64,000 nt of DNA, taken from positions 1,364,001 to 1,428,000 of the forward strand of contig NZ_JAHUWT010000002.1 of NCBI RefSeq assembly GCF_019218885.1, given 5' to 3'. The translations under genes and the position numbers were made by a program. The stretch's first letter is position 1; the number at the start of each line of letters is the position of its first letter. Shown here piece after piece: positions 28,032 to 37,473 of the stretch. The notes below the pieces were generated by a model. That model ran no database searches, was not told where the DNA came from, and was given only the letters and a program-made list of their open reading frames with translations. The DNA comes from Bordetella sp. BOR01 (GTDB lineage: Bacteria > Pseudomonadota > Gammaproteobacteria > Burkholderiales > Burkholderiaceae_B).

Positions 28032-28897
28032 ACCGGCGACCCCTGCGTGCGCGGCTGGCCCGCCTGGCCGGGCAGCTTGCCTTGCTGGCCGCGGCCTGCG
28101 CTGGCGCGGTGGCCCACGCGCAAGGCTATATCAGCCGCAAGCTCGACGTGCCGGTGCCCGGCGGCGTGGCGGTGGTGGCGCTGGGCGCTGCCAGCCAGGC
28201 GCCCCAGGCCAGTTACGACGGTCGCCGGGTCATGGTCATTCGCGACAGCGATGGGCAATGGATTGCCGTGGTGGGGATTGCGCTGGGCACGTCGCCCGGC
28301 AGCCATACGCTGCAGGTGCAGGGCGCTGCGCCGGTCTCGTTCCAGGTGGGCACCAAGGAATACGCCGCTCAGCACATCAAGCTGAAGAACCGCCGGCAGG
28401 TGACGCCCAACCCCGATGACCTCAAGCGCATCGAACGCGAACTCGATGAGCAACTGGCCGCGTATCGCGCTTTTCGCGAGGGCGTCACCCCCAGCAACGT
28501 CATGCTCGACCGTCCCGTCGATGGCCGCCTGTCCAGCCCGTTCGGCCTGCGCCGCTTTTTCAATGGGCAAGAACGCAACCCCCATTCCGGCCTGGATTTC
28601 GCCGTGCCGGCCGGTACGCCGATCAAGGCGCCCGCGGCGGGCCGCGTGGTGGTGGTAGGCAATTTCTTCTTCAATGGCAACACGGTGTTCGTCGACCACG
28701 GCCAGGGCTTCATCAGCATGTTCTGCCATTTGTCGGCCGTGGACGTGAAGGTGGGCGACGAGGTGGCGCGCGGCGCCGTGGTGGGCAAAGTGGGCAGCAC
28801 GGGCCGCGCGACCGGGCCGCACTTGCACTGGAACGTCAGCTTGAACGATGCGCGGGTGGACCCCGCCATTTTCATCGGCGCGGTCACGCGCCCTTGA
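28022..28897 (+). CDS. M23-family peptidoglycan endopeptidase
   Basis: Periplasmic zinc metallopeptidase, 291 aa, with a signal peptide (ARLAGQLALLAAACAGAVAHAQ). An N-terminal beta-rich region precedes the LytM domain: NPHSGLDFAVPAGTPIKAPAAG (zinc ligands His and Asp of HxxxD), then GFISMFCHLS and GPHLHWNV (HxH). All catalytic residues are present, so it is likely an active cell-wall hydrolase rather than a degenerate EnvC/NlpD activator. The start is GTG 28022 inside the end of the lipoprotein gene. Confidence 0.92.
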   Translation: MHVNRRPLRARLARLAGQLALLAAACAGAVAHAQGYISRKLDVPVPGGVAVVALGAASQAPQASYDGRRVMVIRDSDGQWIAVVGIALGTSPGSHTLQVQGAAPVSFQVGTKEYAAQHIKLKNRRQVTPNPDDLKRIERELDEQLAAYRAFREGVTPSNVMLDRPVDGRLSSPFGLRRFFNGQERNPHSGLDFAVPAGTPIKAPAAGRVVVVGNFFFNGNTVFVDHGQGFISMFCHLSAVDVKVGDEVARGAVVGKVGSTGRATGPHLHWNVSLNDARVDPAIFIGAVTRP

Positions 28898-28918
28898 GCG
28901 CCATGGCGCGAGAGCGCG

Positions 28919-29206
28919 TCAGGCGCCGGTGGCCGATAGTGCCAAGAGCTGGTAGCGCCGTTCGGCGAATTGCAGTTCGTGTATGGCTTCCTGGTGCAGG
29001 CGGCGCTGCTCGTCCAGGCAGTTGTCGTACTTGATGCAGGCCTGGGCGTAGGCCAGGCCGGTGGCGCGCAGGCTATGGATGAAAGCCGCACGCGATTGCT
29101 GCAGCAGGCGCAGACCCTCTTCGCCCTGTTCAACGGTACGCTGGGCGTGGGCGACGCGCTGGGCAGCGGCCTGGGGCGATTCGATCGTATCCATGACAAG
29201 CGACAT
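28919..29206 (-). CDS. Hypothetical helical protein
   Basis: About 95 aa from ATG 29206 (a GTG at 29215 is also possible). Almost wholly helical by composition, rich in Gln, Ala, Arg and Glu with heptad-like spacing (AQRVAHAQRTVEQGEEGLRLLQQ), so a short coiled coil is likely. No signal peptide or known motif. It is convergent with the M23 peptidase gene and lies downstream of infA, 26 bases away, on the same strand. Confidence 0.55.
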   Translation of the reverse strand: MSLVMDTIESPQAAAQRVAHAQRTVEQGEEGLRLLQQSRAAFIHSLRATGLAYAQACIKYDNCLDEQRRLHQEAIHELQFAERRYQLLALSATGA

Positions 29207-29232
29207 ACGGGCCACGCCAGGCCATGCGGCGT

Positions 29233-29496
29233 TTAGCGGCGGCGTTGCGGGGGGCGCGACATGCTGGGCGCGCGTTCGTCTTTGTGACGGAAATTGATGC
29301 GACCCTTGGTCAGGTCGTAGGGCGACATTTCCAGGGTGACGCGATCGCCAGCCAGGATGCGGATACGGTGCTTGCGGATACGGCCGGAGGCGTAGGCGCC
29401 CACTTCGATGCCGTTGTCCAGGGTGACGCGGTAGCGGCTGTCGGGCAGTACTTCGTCAACGATGCCATCGAGTTCGATCAGTTCTTCTTTTGCCAT
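29233..29496 (-). CDS. infA: Translation initiation factor IF-1 (C-terminally extended)
   Basis: Binds the 30S A site during initiation; an S1/OB-fold protein. The core [24 protein letters not shown]... LDNGIEV... [20 protein letters not shown]... [16 protein letters not shown] is canonical. At 87 aa it exceeds the usual 72 by a basic tail ([14 protein letters not shown]). Beta-proteobacteria often hold a second infA away from the ribosomal-protein operon, and this lone gene fits that. The ATG at 29496 has an ideal AAGGAGATT site. Confidence 0.94.
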   Translation of the reverse strand: MAKEELIELDGIVDEVLPDSRYRVTLDNGIEVGAYASGRIRKHRIRILAGDRVTLEMSPYDLTKGRINFRHKDERAPSMSRPPQRRR

Positions 29497-29955
29497 GTAT
29501 GAATCTCCTTGGTCGATGCGCCCGTGCGCCGTGGCACGGCGCACGCGCCGCCCGCAGGCGGCATGCGCGGGACCCAAGCGGGCTTGGGCCAGCGGTGGAA
29601 CGTAAAACGTCCCGGCTGGTGTATGGGTACTCGGCCGGGGAACCTGACGGAACCTGGGGCGGGTACTCACGCCGCTGGGGCGATATGCGCGCTGGGCGCA
29701 GCTTGGTCGCAGCGTTACGCTAGGCGCAACACCGGAAGAAGCAGGCAGGGCCGTGCTTATAGAGCAAAACGCTTATAGAGCAAAACTTATGCACGGAACA
29801 ACTGAAGATATTACTCCAATCGCGCATAGTTGACCAGGGTTTTCCCGAATTTCGGGGTTTTTGCCCGGATCTTGTGTCGATTTCGCCCAGATTCGCCCGT
29901 CGTGGCTACAGGAAGGGCCGATCGGGCCTCTTCATGAACCCCAGGGAGAACGGCC
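29497..29955. other. Divergent intergenic region of infA and the YciI gene
   Basis: A 459-base gap without a supported gene. The part nearest infA is GC-rich and shows only shadow frames. It holds the tandem repeat at 29755-29786, and the region near 29800-29950 is lower in GC. Confidence 0.5.
29755..29786. repeat. Two-copy 16-bp tandem repeat, possible infA promoter
   Basis: GCTTATAGAGCAAAAC occurs twice in direct tandem. On the minus strand each copy offers TATAAG, and TTGCTC lies 16 bases before one of them, so the duplication may create or reinforce an infA promoter. Confidence 0.5.
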
Positions 29956-30315
29956 ATGCGTGTAATGGTAATAGTGAAGGCGACGCAGGAGAGCGAGGTG
30001 GGCGACATGCCCACGGCCGAACTGCTGCAGGCGATGGGTCAGTACAACGAAGCCCTGGTCAAGGCCGGTGTGATGCTCAACGCCGACGGCCTGCGCCCCT
30101 CGTCCCAGGGCAAGCGGGTGGCTTTCGATGGGACGCAGCGCCATGTCACCGACGGGCCGTTCGCCGAAACCCGCGAGTTGGTGGCGGGCTTCTGGCTATG
30201 GCAGGTGAAAGATATGGACGAAGCCGTGCAATGGGTGAGGCGGTGCCCCAATCCCATGCCCGGGCCCAGCGAAATCGAGATCCGGCCGCTGTACGAGGCC
30301 TCCGACTTCGCCTGA
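29956..30315 (+). CDS. YciI-family protein
   Basis: Small ferredoxin-like-fold protein, 119 aa. MRVMVIVKATQESE opens the domain and the family hallmark DGPFAETRELVAGFWLWQV follows (residues about 66-84), then MDEAVQWVRRCPNP. This DGPF group is often encoded near extracytoplasmic sigma factors, none of which is seen here. Enzymatic role unknown; related proteins can act in dehalogenation or as accessory folds. Confidence 0.88.
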   Translation: MRVMVIVKATQESEVGDMPTAELLQAMGQYNEALVKAGVMLNADGLRPSSQGKRVAFDGTQRHVTDGPFAETRELVAGFWLWQVKDMDEAVQWVRRCPNPMPGPSEIEIRPLYEASDFA

Positions 30316-30345
30316 CCCCTTGGCAAGGCTGCCACGCCGGCGGGC

Positions 30346-30753
30346 TTACCGGTGGTCTGGCCCCGCGTGCGGGTACTGCGGCAGGTCGTCGGTAATGTCG
30401 TACCAGGGGGCCTTGTTGGCCACATGCACGTGGCAGGCGGCCTTGATGCCGGGGTTGTCGTCCAGGGCTCCCAGGGGCAGGCCGTAGGTTTCGGGCGCGT
30501 GGTCGAAGCGCGACAGCAGGGGGGTGCCGCAGGCGCCGCAGAAACCCCGGTAGTTGCCGGGTGACGAGCTGTACCAGGTGACCTGGTTTTCGCCGCGCGT
30601 CCAGGAGAAATCTTTCGACTGGACGGTGGCGCGCGTACGGAAGGCGGCGCCATGGGCCTTGCGGCACATCGCGCAATGGCAATTCAACGCCTGGGTCAGC
30701 GGGCCCGAGATCTCGTAGGCCACGCGGCTGCACAGGCAGGAACCTCTCAGCAT
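30346..30753 (-). CDS. GFA-family zinc-binding protein (S-hydroxymethylglutathione synthase-like)
   Basis: 135 aa from ATG 30753 (GGAG upstream). The zinc/glutathione motifs are [28 protein letters not shown] and [14 protein letters not shown], giving the Cys-rich sites of the GFA fold. The family founder condenses formaldehyde with glutathione, but most members are uncharacterised. The frame continues upstream to 30834 without family similarity. Convergent with the YciI gene, divergent from phnC. Confidence 0.86.
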   Translation of the reverse strand: MLRGSCLCSRVAYEISGPLTQALNCHCAMCRKAHGAAFRTRATVQSKDFSWTRGENQVTWYSSSPGNYRGFCGACGTPLLSRFDHAPETYGLPLGALDDNPGIKAACHVHVANKAPWYDITDDLPQYPHAGPDHR

Positions 30754-30873
30754 GTCTGCTCCGGGGTCAGCGAAAACCCCAATATATACCGGCGCGCCGC
30801 CCGTCCGGTTCATGACGGTTTCGTTGCAGGACATCCGGGCGTCGCCGGTCGCCGCGCGTGGGGCGGAACCCGC

Positions 30874-30891
30874 CGGTCATCACCCTGTCAC
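30874..30891 (+). promoter_or_regulatory. Pho box upstream of phnC
   Basis: CGGTCAT-CACC-CTGTCAC: two direct 7-mers 11 bases apart, matching 13 of 14 positions of the PhoB consensus (CTGTCAT, 4 bases, CTGTCAT/C). It lies 46 bases before the phnC start. PhoB activation of phn genes under phosphate limitation is well established, so this is a strong candidate. Confidence 0.7.
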
Positions 30892-30937
30892 CCCTGGTCC
30901 ACAGAATGCGGCTCATGGTTCGACAAGGGGATCCATC

Positions 30938-31777
30938 ATGACCAACGCAATCGAGGTCCGCGGCCTCAGCAAGACGTTTCGCGCCGGTGCGAAGGCGCTG
31001 GACGATGTCAGTCTGACGGTGGCGCCGGGCGAAATGGTGGCGCTGCTGGGCGCATCGGGTTCGGGCAAATCGACGTTGCTGCGCCATCTGGCCGGCTTTA
31101 TCGCGGGCGACCCGGGCAGCAGCAGCGTCACGGTCAACGGCCACGCCATCCAGCGCGATGGCCGCATCAGCGCGGGCGTACGTTCGGCGCGCGCCGGCAT
31201 CGGCTTTGTATTCCAGCAATTCAACCTGGTGGGCCGCCTGCCGGTCATCACCAATGTGCTGACCGGCATGCTGCCGCGCGTGCCGCTGTGGCGCAGCATG
31301 CTGCGCTATTTCCGGCGCGCCGAAGTCCAGGTCGGGCTGGATGCCTTGGCCCAGGTTGGTATAGACGACTATGCATTTCAGCGCGCCTCGACGCTGTCGG
31401 GCGGGCAACAGCAGCGCGCGGCCATCGCCCGCACGCTGGTGCAGAACGCCCGGGTAATCCTGGCCGACGAACCGATTGCCTCGCTGGACCCGGAATCGTC
31501 GCGCCGTGTGATGGACACGCTGGCGCACATCAACCGCAGCCGCAAAGTGGCGGTGGTGGTGTCGCTGCACCAGGTCGATGTGGCGCTGCGCTACTGCCCG
31601 CGCGTGGTCGCCCTGCGCCACGGCCGGGTGGTGTACGACGGCCCCGCCGCCGAACTGACCGAGACCATGCTGCGCGACCTGTATGGCGCCGATATCGCCG
31701 AATTGCTGCCGCAAGACGGCGTGCGCACCATACAGCCGCCCCTGATCGCACCGCGGCCGCTGGCCGCCGCGGCTTGA
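30938..31777 (+). CDS. phnC: Phosphonate ABC transporter, ATP-binding subunit
   Basis: Cytoplasmic ATPase of the phosphonate importer, 279 aa. Walker [11 protein letters not shown]-loop [10 protein letters not shown], signature [10 protein letters not shown] and Walker B VILADEP with the following H-loop VVVSLHQVD are all intact. The ATG at 30938 follows AAGGGGATC; the upstream open frame to 30752 lacks family similarity. First gene of phnCDE; a Pho box precedes it. The region [17 protein letters not shown] is typical of PhnC. Confidence 0.95.
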   Translation: MTNAIEVRGLSKTFRAGAKALDDVSLTVAPGEMVALLGASGSGKSTLLRHLAGFIAGDPGSSSVTVNGHAIQRDGRISAGVRSARAGIGFVFQQFNLVGRLPVITNVLTGMLPRVPLWRSMLRYFRRAEVQVGLDALAQVGIDDYAFQRASTLSGGQQQRAAIARTLVQNARVILADEPIASLDPESSRRVMDTLAHINRSRKVAVVVSLHQVDVALRYCPRVVALRHGRVVYDGPAAELTETMLRDLYGADIAELLPQDGVRTIQPPLIAPRPLAAAA

Positions 31778-31811
31778 GCTTCAACCTCATTCCCTGACGG
31801 AGTTTCCTCTT

Positions 31812-32795
31812 ATGCTACGCAGAACCTTTTGTGCCCTGGCCGTTGCCACCGCGCTGTCTTCCGCCGCTTGGGCGCAAGACGGCAAGCCGCTGAACTTCGG
31901 CATCATTTCCACGGAGTCGTCCACCAACCTGAAGCAGGCCTGGCAGCCGCTGATCGACGACCTGAGCAAGGCCGTGGGCGTGCCGGTCAAGCCCTTCTTC
32001 GCTTCCGACTACGCCGGCATCATCGAAGGCATGCGCTTCAACAAGGTGCAACTGGGCTGGTTCGGCAACAAGTCGGCCATGGAAGCCGTGGACCGCGCCC
32101 AGGGCGAAGTGTTCGCCTCGGTGATCGACAAGGACGGCAACCCCGGCTATTGGTCGGTGCTGCTGGTCAACAAAGACAGCAACCTGCAGACGCTGGAAGA
32201 CGTGCTGAAGAACGGCAAGCAACTGAGCTACGGCGCGGGCGATCCCAATTCGACCTCGGGCACGCTGGTGCCGGGCTACTTCCTGTGGGGCGCGCATCGC
32301 ATCGAGCCCAAGACGTTCTTCAAGACGGTGCGCGCCTCGAACCATGAAAGCAACCTGCTGTCGGTGATCAACAAGCAGGTGGACGTGGCCATCAACAATA
32401 CCGAAATGCTGGAACGCTATCGCGTCAATACCGGCAAGGACGCCGCCGAGTCGGTGCGCATCCTGTGGAAGTCGCCGCTGATCCCGGCCGACCCGATGGT
32501 GGTGCGCGGCGACGTGCCGGCCGAAACGAAGAAGCGCATCCAGGAGTTCTTCGTGAACTACGGCACGGGCCCCGACGCCGAACGCCAGCAGAAAATCCTG
32601 GCCGGCCTGACCTACAAGGGCTTCCGCGCTTCCAGCAATGCCCAGCTGGTGCCGATTCGCCAGATGGAACTGGCCAAGCAGAAGATCGGCGTGGAAACCA
32701 ACACCACCCTGAGTGAGGCCGACAAGAAGCAGAAGCTGGCCGAGCTGGACCGCCAGTTGGCCGAGCTGGACAAGCTGGCCGCCAAGCCGCAGTAA
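31812..32795 (+). CDS. phnD: Phosphonate ABC transporter, periplasmic binding protein
   Basis: Captures phosphonates in the periplasm; 327 aa with signal peptide [22 protein letters not shown]. PhnD features include [45 protein letters not shown] and [21 protein letters not shown] Lys/Glu/Leu-rich helical end (residues about 295-327) is typical. 34 bases after phnC. Confidence 0.95.
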   Translation: MLRRTFCALAVATALSSAAWAQDGKPLNFGIISTESSTNLKQAWQPLIDDLSKAVGVPVKPFFASDYAGIIEGMRFNKVQLGWFGNKSAMEAVDRAQGEVFASVIDKDGNPGYWSVLLVNKDSNLQTLEDVLKNGKQLSYGAGDPNSTSGTLVPGYFLWGAHRIEPKTFFKTVRASNHESNLLSVINKQVDVAINNTEMLERYRVNTGKDAAESVRILWKSPLIPADPMVVRGDVPAETKKRIQEFFVNYGTGPDAERQQKILAGLTYKGFRASSNAQLVPIRQMELAKQKIGVETNTTLSEADKKQKLAELDRQLAELDKLAAKPQ

Positions 32796-32862
32796 GCCGC
32801 TGCGCCGGCCCGCATCCCGGGGGCCGGCGCGTATTTCCCTGCCCCATCACGGATTTTCCCCC

Positions 32863-33657
32863 ATGAGCGCTGTTCTTCCGCCTGCCCGCCATCCCGCCGC
32901 GGCGCGATCTTCCCTGCCGGTCTTGCTGGTGTGGGGCGTGGTGTTGGCGTTGCTGATGTTGTCGTGGCGCGGCGCCGACATGCGCCCGTGGGACCTGGTG
33001 ACCGAATCCGGCAACATGGCTACCTACGCGGCTGATTTCTTCCCGCCGAACTTCCGCGACTGGCGCATGTACCTGGACGAAATGCTGGTGACGGTGCAGA
33101 TCGCCATCTGGGGCACGTTCCTGGCGATTGCGCTGGCCGTGCCGTTCGGCCTGCTGTGCTCGGCCAATATCGTGCCGGCCTGGGTATACCAGCCGATGCG
33201 CCGCTTGATGGACGCCTGCCGGGCCATCAACGAAATGGTCTTCGCCATGCTGTTTATCGTGGCGGTGGGATTGGGGCCGTTCGCCGGGGTGCTGGCACTG
33301 TGGGTGCACACCACCGGGGTGCTGGCCAAGCTGTTCTCCGAGGCTGTCGAGGCAATCGACCCGCGGCCCGTCGAAGGTGTGCGGGCCACGGGGGCCAACG
33401 CCGTGGAAGAAGTGGTCTACGGGGTGATCCCGCAGGTGCTGCCGCTGTGGATCTCGTTCTCGCTGTACCGGTTCGAATCGAATGTGCGTTCGGCCTCGGT
33501 GGTGGGCATCGTGGGCGCGGGCGGTATCGGCACGGTGCTGTGGGAGATCATCCGCAGCTTCCAATACGCCGAGACCTGCGCCGTGATGATCATCATCGTG
33601 GCCTTCGTCGTGGTGATCGACCTGCTGTCGGCGCGGATTCGGCGCGCGTTGATCTAG
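32863..33657 (+). CDS. phnE: Phosphonate ABC transporter, permease subunit
   Basis: Inner-membrane channel subunit, 264 aa, about six helices. PhnE hallmarks: [26 protein letters not shown], and the EAA-like cytoplasmic loop [27 protein letters not shown] 32863 ([11 protein letters not shown]) is chosen; the open frame extends back into phnD in a nonsense composition. Ends phnCDE. Only one PhnE is present. Confidence 0.95.
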   Translation: MSAVLPPARHPAAARSSLPVLLVWGVVLALLMLSWRGADMRPWDLVTESGNMATYAADFFPPNFRDWRMYLDEMLVTVQIAIWGTFLAIALAVPFGLLCSANIVPAWVYQPMRRLMDACRAINEMVFAMLFIVAVGLGPFAGVLALWVHTTGVLAKLFSEAVEAIDPRPVEGVRATGANAVEEVVYGVIPQVLPLWISFSLYRFESNVRSASVVGIVGAGGIGTVLWEIIRSFQYAETCAVMIIIVAFVVVIDLLSARIRRALI

Positions 33658-33706
33658 GGCCTGCATCGGTGCCGGGATGCTTGCGTGCCCGACACCGATG
33701 AGGCCC
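33657..33706. terminator. Bidirectional hairpin between phnE and FAH gene
   Basis: GGGCCT-G-CATCGGTG (33657-33671) pairs with CACCGATG-AGGCCC (33693-33706): a 14-bp stem with one bulged G. It separates two convergent genes. No long T-run follows on either strand. Confidence 0.55.
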
Positions 33707-33724
33707 GATTCGGCCGCCGGAATA

Positions 33725-34573
33725 CTAGGCGCTGGCTGGCACGCACCGCTGCCGCTGGCTGCCCAGGCCTTCAATCCCCAGCACCATCTCGTCGCCGGGT
33801 TTCAGGTAAAGCGGCGGCTTCTGTCCCAGCCCCACGCCAGCCGGCGTGCCGGTAGACACAATGTCGCCAGGCTCGAGTGTCATGAAGCGCGAAATATACG
33901 AGATCAAGTGGGCAACGCCGAAAACCAGGTTTTCGGTGCTGCCGTCCTGGAACCGTTTGCCATTGACTTCCAGCCAGAGCGACAGCCGGCCCGCATCGGC
34001 AATCTCGCCGGGGGTAACCAGCCACGGGCCGATCGGGGCAAAGGTGTCGTGGCCTTTTCCCTTGTCCCACTGGCCCTGCCGTTCAAGCTGGAATTCCCGT
34101 TCGGACACGTCGTTGACGATGCAGTAGCCGGCCAGGTACTGCAGGGCGTCAGCGGATTCGACGTATTTCGCGCGCCGGCCTATCACCAGGCCCAGTTCGA
34201 CTTCCCAGTCGGTCTTGGTCGAGCCGCGCGGGATTTCCACATTGTCATAAGGCCCGCAAATGCTCGAGGCGGGCTTCATGAACAAGACGGGCTCGGTCGG
34301 CACGGGGGCGCCGGACTCCTGCGCATGGTCCGAATAGTTCAGGCCCACGCAGACGATCTTGCCCACTTGGCCCACCGGAGGGCCGTAGCGAACGCCGGGC
34401 GGCACGGTCGGCAACGCATCGATGTCGAGCGCTGCCAATGACTGCCATGCCTGCGAGGCGAGCACTGTCCCATTGATATCGGGAATATGCGCGCTGAGGT
34501 CCCGGATGGTTCCCCGCGCATCCAGCACGCCGGGTTTTTCGCGACCTGGGTCGCCGTATCTCACAACCTTCAC
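33725..34573 (-). CDS. Fumarylacetoacetate hydrolase family protein
   Basis: Metal-dependent C-C hydrolase, isomerase or decarboxylase of the FAH superfamily, 282 aa. Core motifs: KIVCVGLNYSDHAQESG, the metal ligands Glu in DWEVELGLVIG and Asp in YCIVNDVSERE, and IVSTGTPAGVGLG. Start is GTG 34573, overlapping the TauD stop by 4 bases. It ends a GntR-Bug-TauD-FAH operon, so it probably handles a keto acid or diketo acid produced by the dioxygenase. Substrate not deducible. Confidence 0.9.
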   Translation of the reverse strand: MKVVRYGDPGREKPGVLDARGTIRDLSAHIPDINGTVLASQAWQSLAALDIDALPTVPPGVRYGPPVGQVGKIVCVGLNYSDHAQESGAPVPTEPVLFMKPASSICGPYDNVEIPRGSTKTDWEVELGLVIGRRAKYVESADALQYLAGYCIVNDVSEREFQLERQGQWDKGKGHDTFAPIGPWLVTPGEIADAGRLSLWLEVNGKRFQDGSTENLVFGVAHLISYISRFMTLEPGDIVSTGTPAGVGLGQKPPLYLKPGDEMVLGIEGLGSQRQRCVPASA

Positions 34574-35703
34574 GTCGTGGCTCCTTCCAGGGATCGGGCT
34601 GCTTCAGCCAGGATCGGCATGGGGGCGTTGCGGGCGGGAATGCCTTCGCGGCGGCTCCAGCCGCTGCCGGCGTGAAGCTCGATGAACTCGGGCGCCAGCT
34701 TTCGAATATCGGGAATCTGCACCCAAAGGCGCAGCATGTGGCGTTTGTCTTCCGGTTTTTCGTGGTCTTCGTACTGCGTGCGCGAATGCAGCACCAGATA
34801 GTTGTTGCAGAACTGCATGTCGCCGGGCTCGAGCATCATCGAATAGACCAGGTCTTCGCGGCGCGACAGGTCTTCCATATAGTCCAGCACCTCGCGTTCT
34901 TCATCGGTGAACGGTACTTGAAGCTTCTGCTGGGCCGTTTCCATCGACTTGCGCACATAGCGGATGCTGAGGTCGCCGTCCAGGTAGCTGTACGCCGGCA
35001 CGAAGTCGCTGATGGGGGCCTGGTATTCGGTTTCTTCGCCTCTGCGGTCATAGAGAAAGCCGCGATACAGCAGGTCCAGGTATTGCGGCTTTTCCCGCAG
35101 CAGCACGTTGTACATGGAGATGCCGCTCACGACCGAACTCAGGCCGCCCGCGCGTGCCTTGTTCAGGCAGAACAGGCCGACCACATCCGACGGGTCGCAA
35201 TGAAAGGGCAGGTGCGCCTGCGTCTGGTAGCCCCGCACGTTCAGGGCGTCGTAGTCCCGCCCTTGATCGCGTACATGGCCCAGGCGATCGCCATCGGCAT
35301 TCTGGGACACGCACTTGCCCATCAGGGTGCCCATGCCCCAGAAGAACATTTCGATTTCCTCGCAGGAATACTTATCCGACGGAAAGCCCCGCAGCATGCC
35401 GAAGCCGCGGCGGCCGATGTCGCGGTGGATGAATTCCTGCAAGAACGTCGCGAACGCCGGCGCTTCGAAATCGTGCCGGGTCACCGTTTCCAGGGCGCGT
35501 CCGCGGCGCACCAGCTTGGCGATGGCGCCGTCGATCTCGCGCAAGTGCGTATCGGATAAATGCCGGATCCAGTCATCCGAGCGAAAAGTGTCGGCGGTCC
35601 AGGCGCTTTCGTCATCGACCGGGCTCAGGCGCCGCGGGCGCAACGCGGCTTGCCGGACTGCTGGCGAGGCCAGTGGACTGGGGATGGTGATCGCTTTGTT
35701 CAT
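34570..35703 (-). CDS. TauD/TfdA family Fe(II)/2-oxoglutarate-type dioxygenase
   Basis: Predicted non-haem iron oxygenase, 377 aa. The metal triad is read as His and Asp of LPFHCDPSD (about residue 175) and the distal His in LVLHSRTQYED; the 2-oxoglutarate-binding Arg is in HMLRLWVQI. Longer than TauD (about 280 aa), by an N-terminal extension. The family hydroxylates sulfonates, phenoxyacetates, phosphonates or carnitine-like compounds. It lies among phn genes but in an operon with a Bug receptor and FAH, so a carboxylate substrate is at least as likely as a phosphonate. Confidence 0.88.
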   Translation of the reverse strand: MNKAITIPSPLASPAVRQAALRPRRLSPVDDESAWTADTFRSDDWIRHLSDTHLREIDGAIAKLVRRGRALETVTRHDFEAPAFATFLQEFIHRDIGRRGFGMLRGFPSDKYSCEEIEMFFWGMGTLMGKCVSQNADGDRLGHVRDQGRDYDALNVRGYQTQAHLPFHCDPSDVVGLFCLNKARAGGLSSVVSGISMYNVLLREKPQYLDLLYRGFLYDRRGEETEYQAPISDFVPAYSYLDGDLSIRYVRKSMETAQQKLQVPFTDEEREVLDYMEDLSRREDLVYSMMLEPGDMQFCNNYLVLHSRTQYEDHEKPEDKRHMLRLWVQIPDIRKLAPEFIELHAGSGWSRREGIPARNAPMPILAEAARSLEGATT

Positions 35704-35736
35704 AACGGTTCTCCTCGGCGGCGTGTTGCCGTCTGT

Positions 35737-36699
35737 TCAATTGATCGTCGCGCCGGAAAGCGTGACGATGTGGTCCCATTTGCTGCGTTCGGACTTGATG
35801 TAAGCAGCGAACTCACCAGGGGGAGTTGCGTAGACCGAGATATCGCTTTCGGCCAGCCGGTTCCGCATTTCCGTGCTTCGCAGCGCATCGGTCGCGGCCT
35901 TGTTGAGCGTGTCGATGATGGCTTGCGGGGTGCCGGCGGGGGCAAGGATCCCCAGCCACGAGACCACGTCGAAGCCCTTGACTCCGCTTTCATCCATGGT
36001 GGGGATGTCCGGCGCGGTGGCGGCGCGCTGGGTGCTGGTGACCCCCAGCGCCACCAGCTTGCCGGCCTTGATGTGCGGCAGCGCCGACGGCAGATCCGGC
36101 ATGCCGATCTGCACTTCTCCTCCAAGCAGCGCCGAGATCATCGGGCCGCTGCCCCGGTACGGCACATGCGTGATCTGGGTGCCGGTCATTTGCTGCAGCA
36201 GTTCCATGCCCAGGTGTGGCGTGCTGCCATTGCCCGCCGAGCCGTAGTTGAGCTTGCCGGGGTTGTCCTTGATCAGCTGCATCAGTTCGCCCACTGTTCT
36301 GGCCTGCACGGCCGGATTGGCTACCAAGACGAATTGGGCGCCGGTGGTGAGCGAGATCGGGGCGAAAGCCGCATCGGAATCGTAGGGCAGGGACTTGTAC
36401 AGGCTGGGCGTGACGGCTAGCGTGCCGATGGTGCCCATCAACAGCGAATAGCCGTCGGGCGCGGATTTGGCAACGTAGTCCGATCCGATCGAGCCGCCCG
36501 CGCCTGCCCGGTTCTCGATGATGACGGGCTGGCCCAGCGCCTGGCCCATTTTTTCCCCGAGCATGCGCGCCACCATGTCGGTCGAGCCGCCGGGCGCCAA
36601 GGGCACGACCAGCTTTATCGGCTTGTCCGGAAAGCCCGCCGCCATGGCGGCATTGCACAAACAGAATGCGCCCAGCGCAAGCAGTCGCAAGAACTTCAT
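35737..36699 (-). CDS. Bug-family periplasmic solute-binding protein
   Basis: TctC-type receptor, 320 aa, starting at ATG 36699 (AAGGAGAGAAAGAC upstream). Signal peptide MKFLRLLALGAFCLCNAAMA. Motifs FPDKPIKLVVPLAPGGSTD, VIIENRAGAGGSIGSDYV, APDGYSLLMGTIG and LNYGSAGNGSTPHLGMELL are present. 33 bases upstream of the TauD gene and 70 downstream of the GntR gene: one operon. The receptor probably supplies the dioxygenase substrate. Confidence 0.93.
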   Translation of the reverse strand: MKFLRLLALGAFCLCNAAMAAGFPDKPIKLVVPLAPGGSTDMVARMLGEKMGQALGQPVIIENRAGAGGSIGSDYVAKSAPDGYSLLMGTIGTLAVTPSLYKSLPYDSDAAFAPISLTTGAQFVLVANPAVQARTVGELMQLIKDNPGKLNYGSAGNGSTPHLGMELLQQMTGTQITHVPYRGSGPMISALLGGEVQIGMPDLPSALPHIKAGKLVALGVTSTQRAATAPDIPTMDESGVKGFDVVSWLGILAPAGTPQAIIDTLNKAATDALRSTEMRNRLAESDISVYATPPGEFAAYIKSERSKWDHIVTLSGATIN

Positions 36700-36769
36700 G
36701 TCTTTCTCTCCTTTGGTTGGTAATGCGGGAACGGCATCGCCGGCTCTTGGGCGGCGTATGCGAACAGGA

Positions 36770-37438
36770 TCAGCCCGACAGCAGGCCTTCCCGGTTCGAC
36801 AGGTGCAGGCGCAGGCTCTTGCGGATATGCGAGCGGATGGCAGAGGTGATGGCGGCGCCATCGCCGCGTTCAAACGCCTGCACGATCGCGCGGTTTTCCG
36901 CCAGGACTTCAGCACTACGCTGCGGATACTTCTGGACGAGGGCCGCGCCCACCATCTGCACCTGGTCGTCGATGCTCTTGAGCATCTTCAGCAGGTACTT
37001 GTTGCCGCATCGCTGGGCGATGCTCATATGGATGGCTCGCGAAGTGCGGATCGATTCAATTCCGTGGCCGCTTTCAAGCTGTGCTTGCGCGCGTTCCAGA
37101 ATGGCCCGCAGCGCGCCTATCCATTCGTCGTCCACGCGCAACCGGGCTTCCCGGGCGGCCTCGAGTTCCAGGACTTCCCGAACTTTGAACAGGTCTTCCA
37201 CGTCGGCAAGCGTCAGGGCCCGCACCACGAACCCCCAGTCTGTCTTGTGCACCAGGCCGTTTTCCTCTAACAGCCCAAGCGCTTCACGGATGGGCGTGCG
37301 GCTGATGCCAATGGCCTGGGCGATTTCCTGGCCTCGCAGGCGCTGTCCTGGCAAGTAGGCGCGGGTAAGGATTTGTTCGCGTATGAACTGATAGGCCCGT
37401 GCGGGTCCGTCGAGGACCTGGTCGGTCTGCTGTGCCAT
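36770..37438 (-). CDS. GntR family regulator, FadR/FCD type
   Basis: Transcription factor, 222 aa. N-terminal winged helix (ARAYQFIREQILTRAYLPGQRLRGQEIAQAIGISRTPIREALGLLEENGLV) and a C-terminal FCD domain with DLFKVREVLELEAAREARLR and RAIHMSIAQRCGNKYL, which supply the acidic and His metal/ligand residues. It leads the GntR-Bug-TauD-FAH operon and is preceded by a perfect 23-bp palindrome, so autoregulation is likely, with relief by the pathway substrate. Confidence 0.93.
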   Translation of the reverse strand: MAQQTDQVLDGPARAYQFIREQILTRAYLPGQRLRGQEIAQAIGISRTPIREALGLLEENGLVHKTDWGFVVRALTLADVEDLFKVREVLELEAAREARLRVDDEWIGALRAILERAQAQLESGHGIESIRTSRAIHMSIAQRCGNKYLLKMLKSIDDQVQMVGAALVQKYPQRSAEVLAENRAIVQAFERGDGAAITSAIRSHIRKSLRLHLSNREGLLSG

Positions 37439-37450
37439 GTGGTGTGCATA

Positions 37451-37473
37451 AATGAATTCAAATTGAATTCATT
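37451..37473. promoter_or_regulatory. Perfect 23-bp palindromic operator
   Basis: AATGAATTCAA, a central A, TTGAATTCATT. It overlaps the -10 and lies 13 bases before the GntR start. Symmetry and position make it the probable GntR binding site. Confidence 0.72.
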
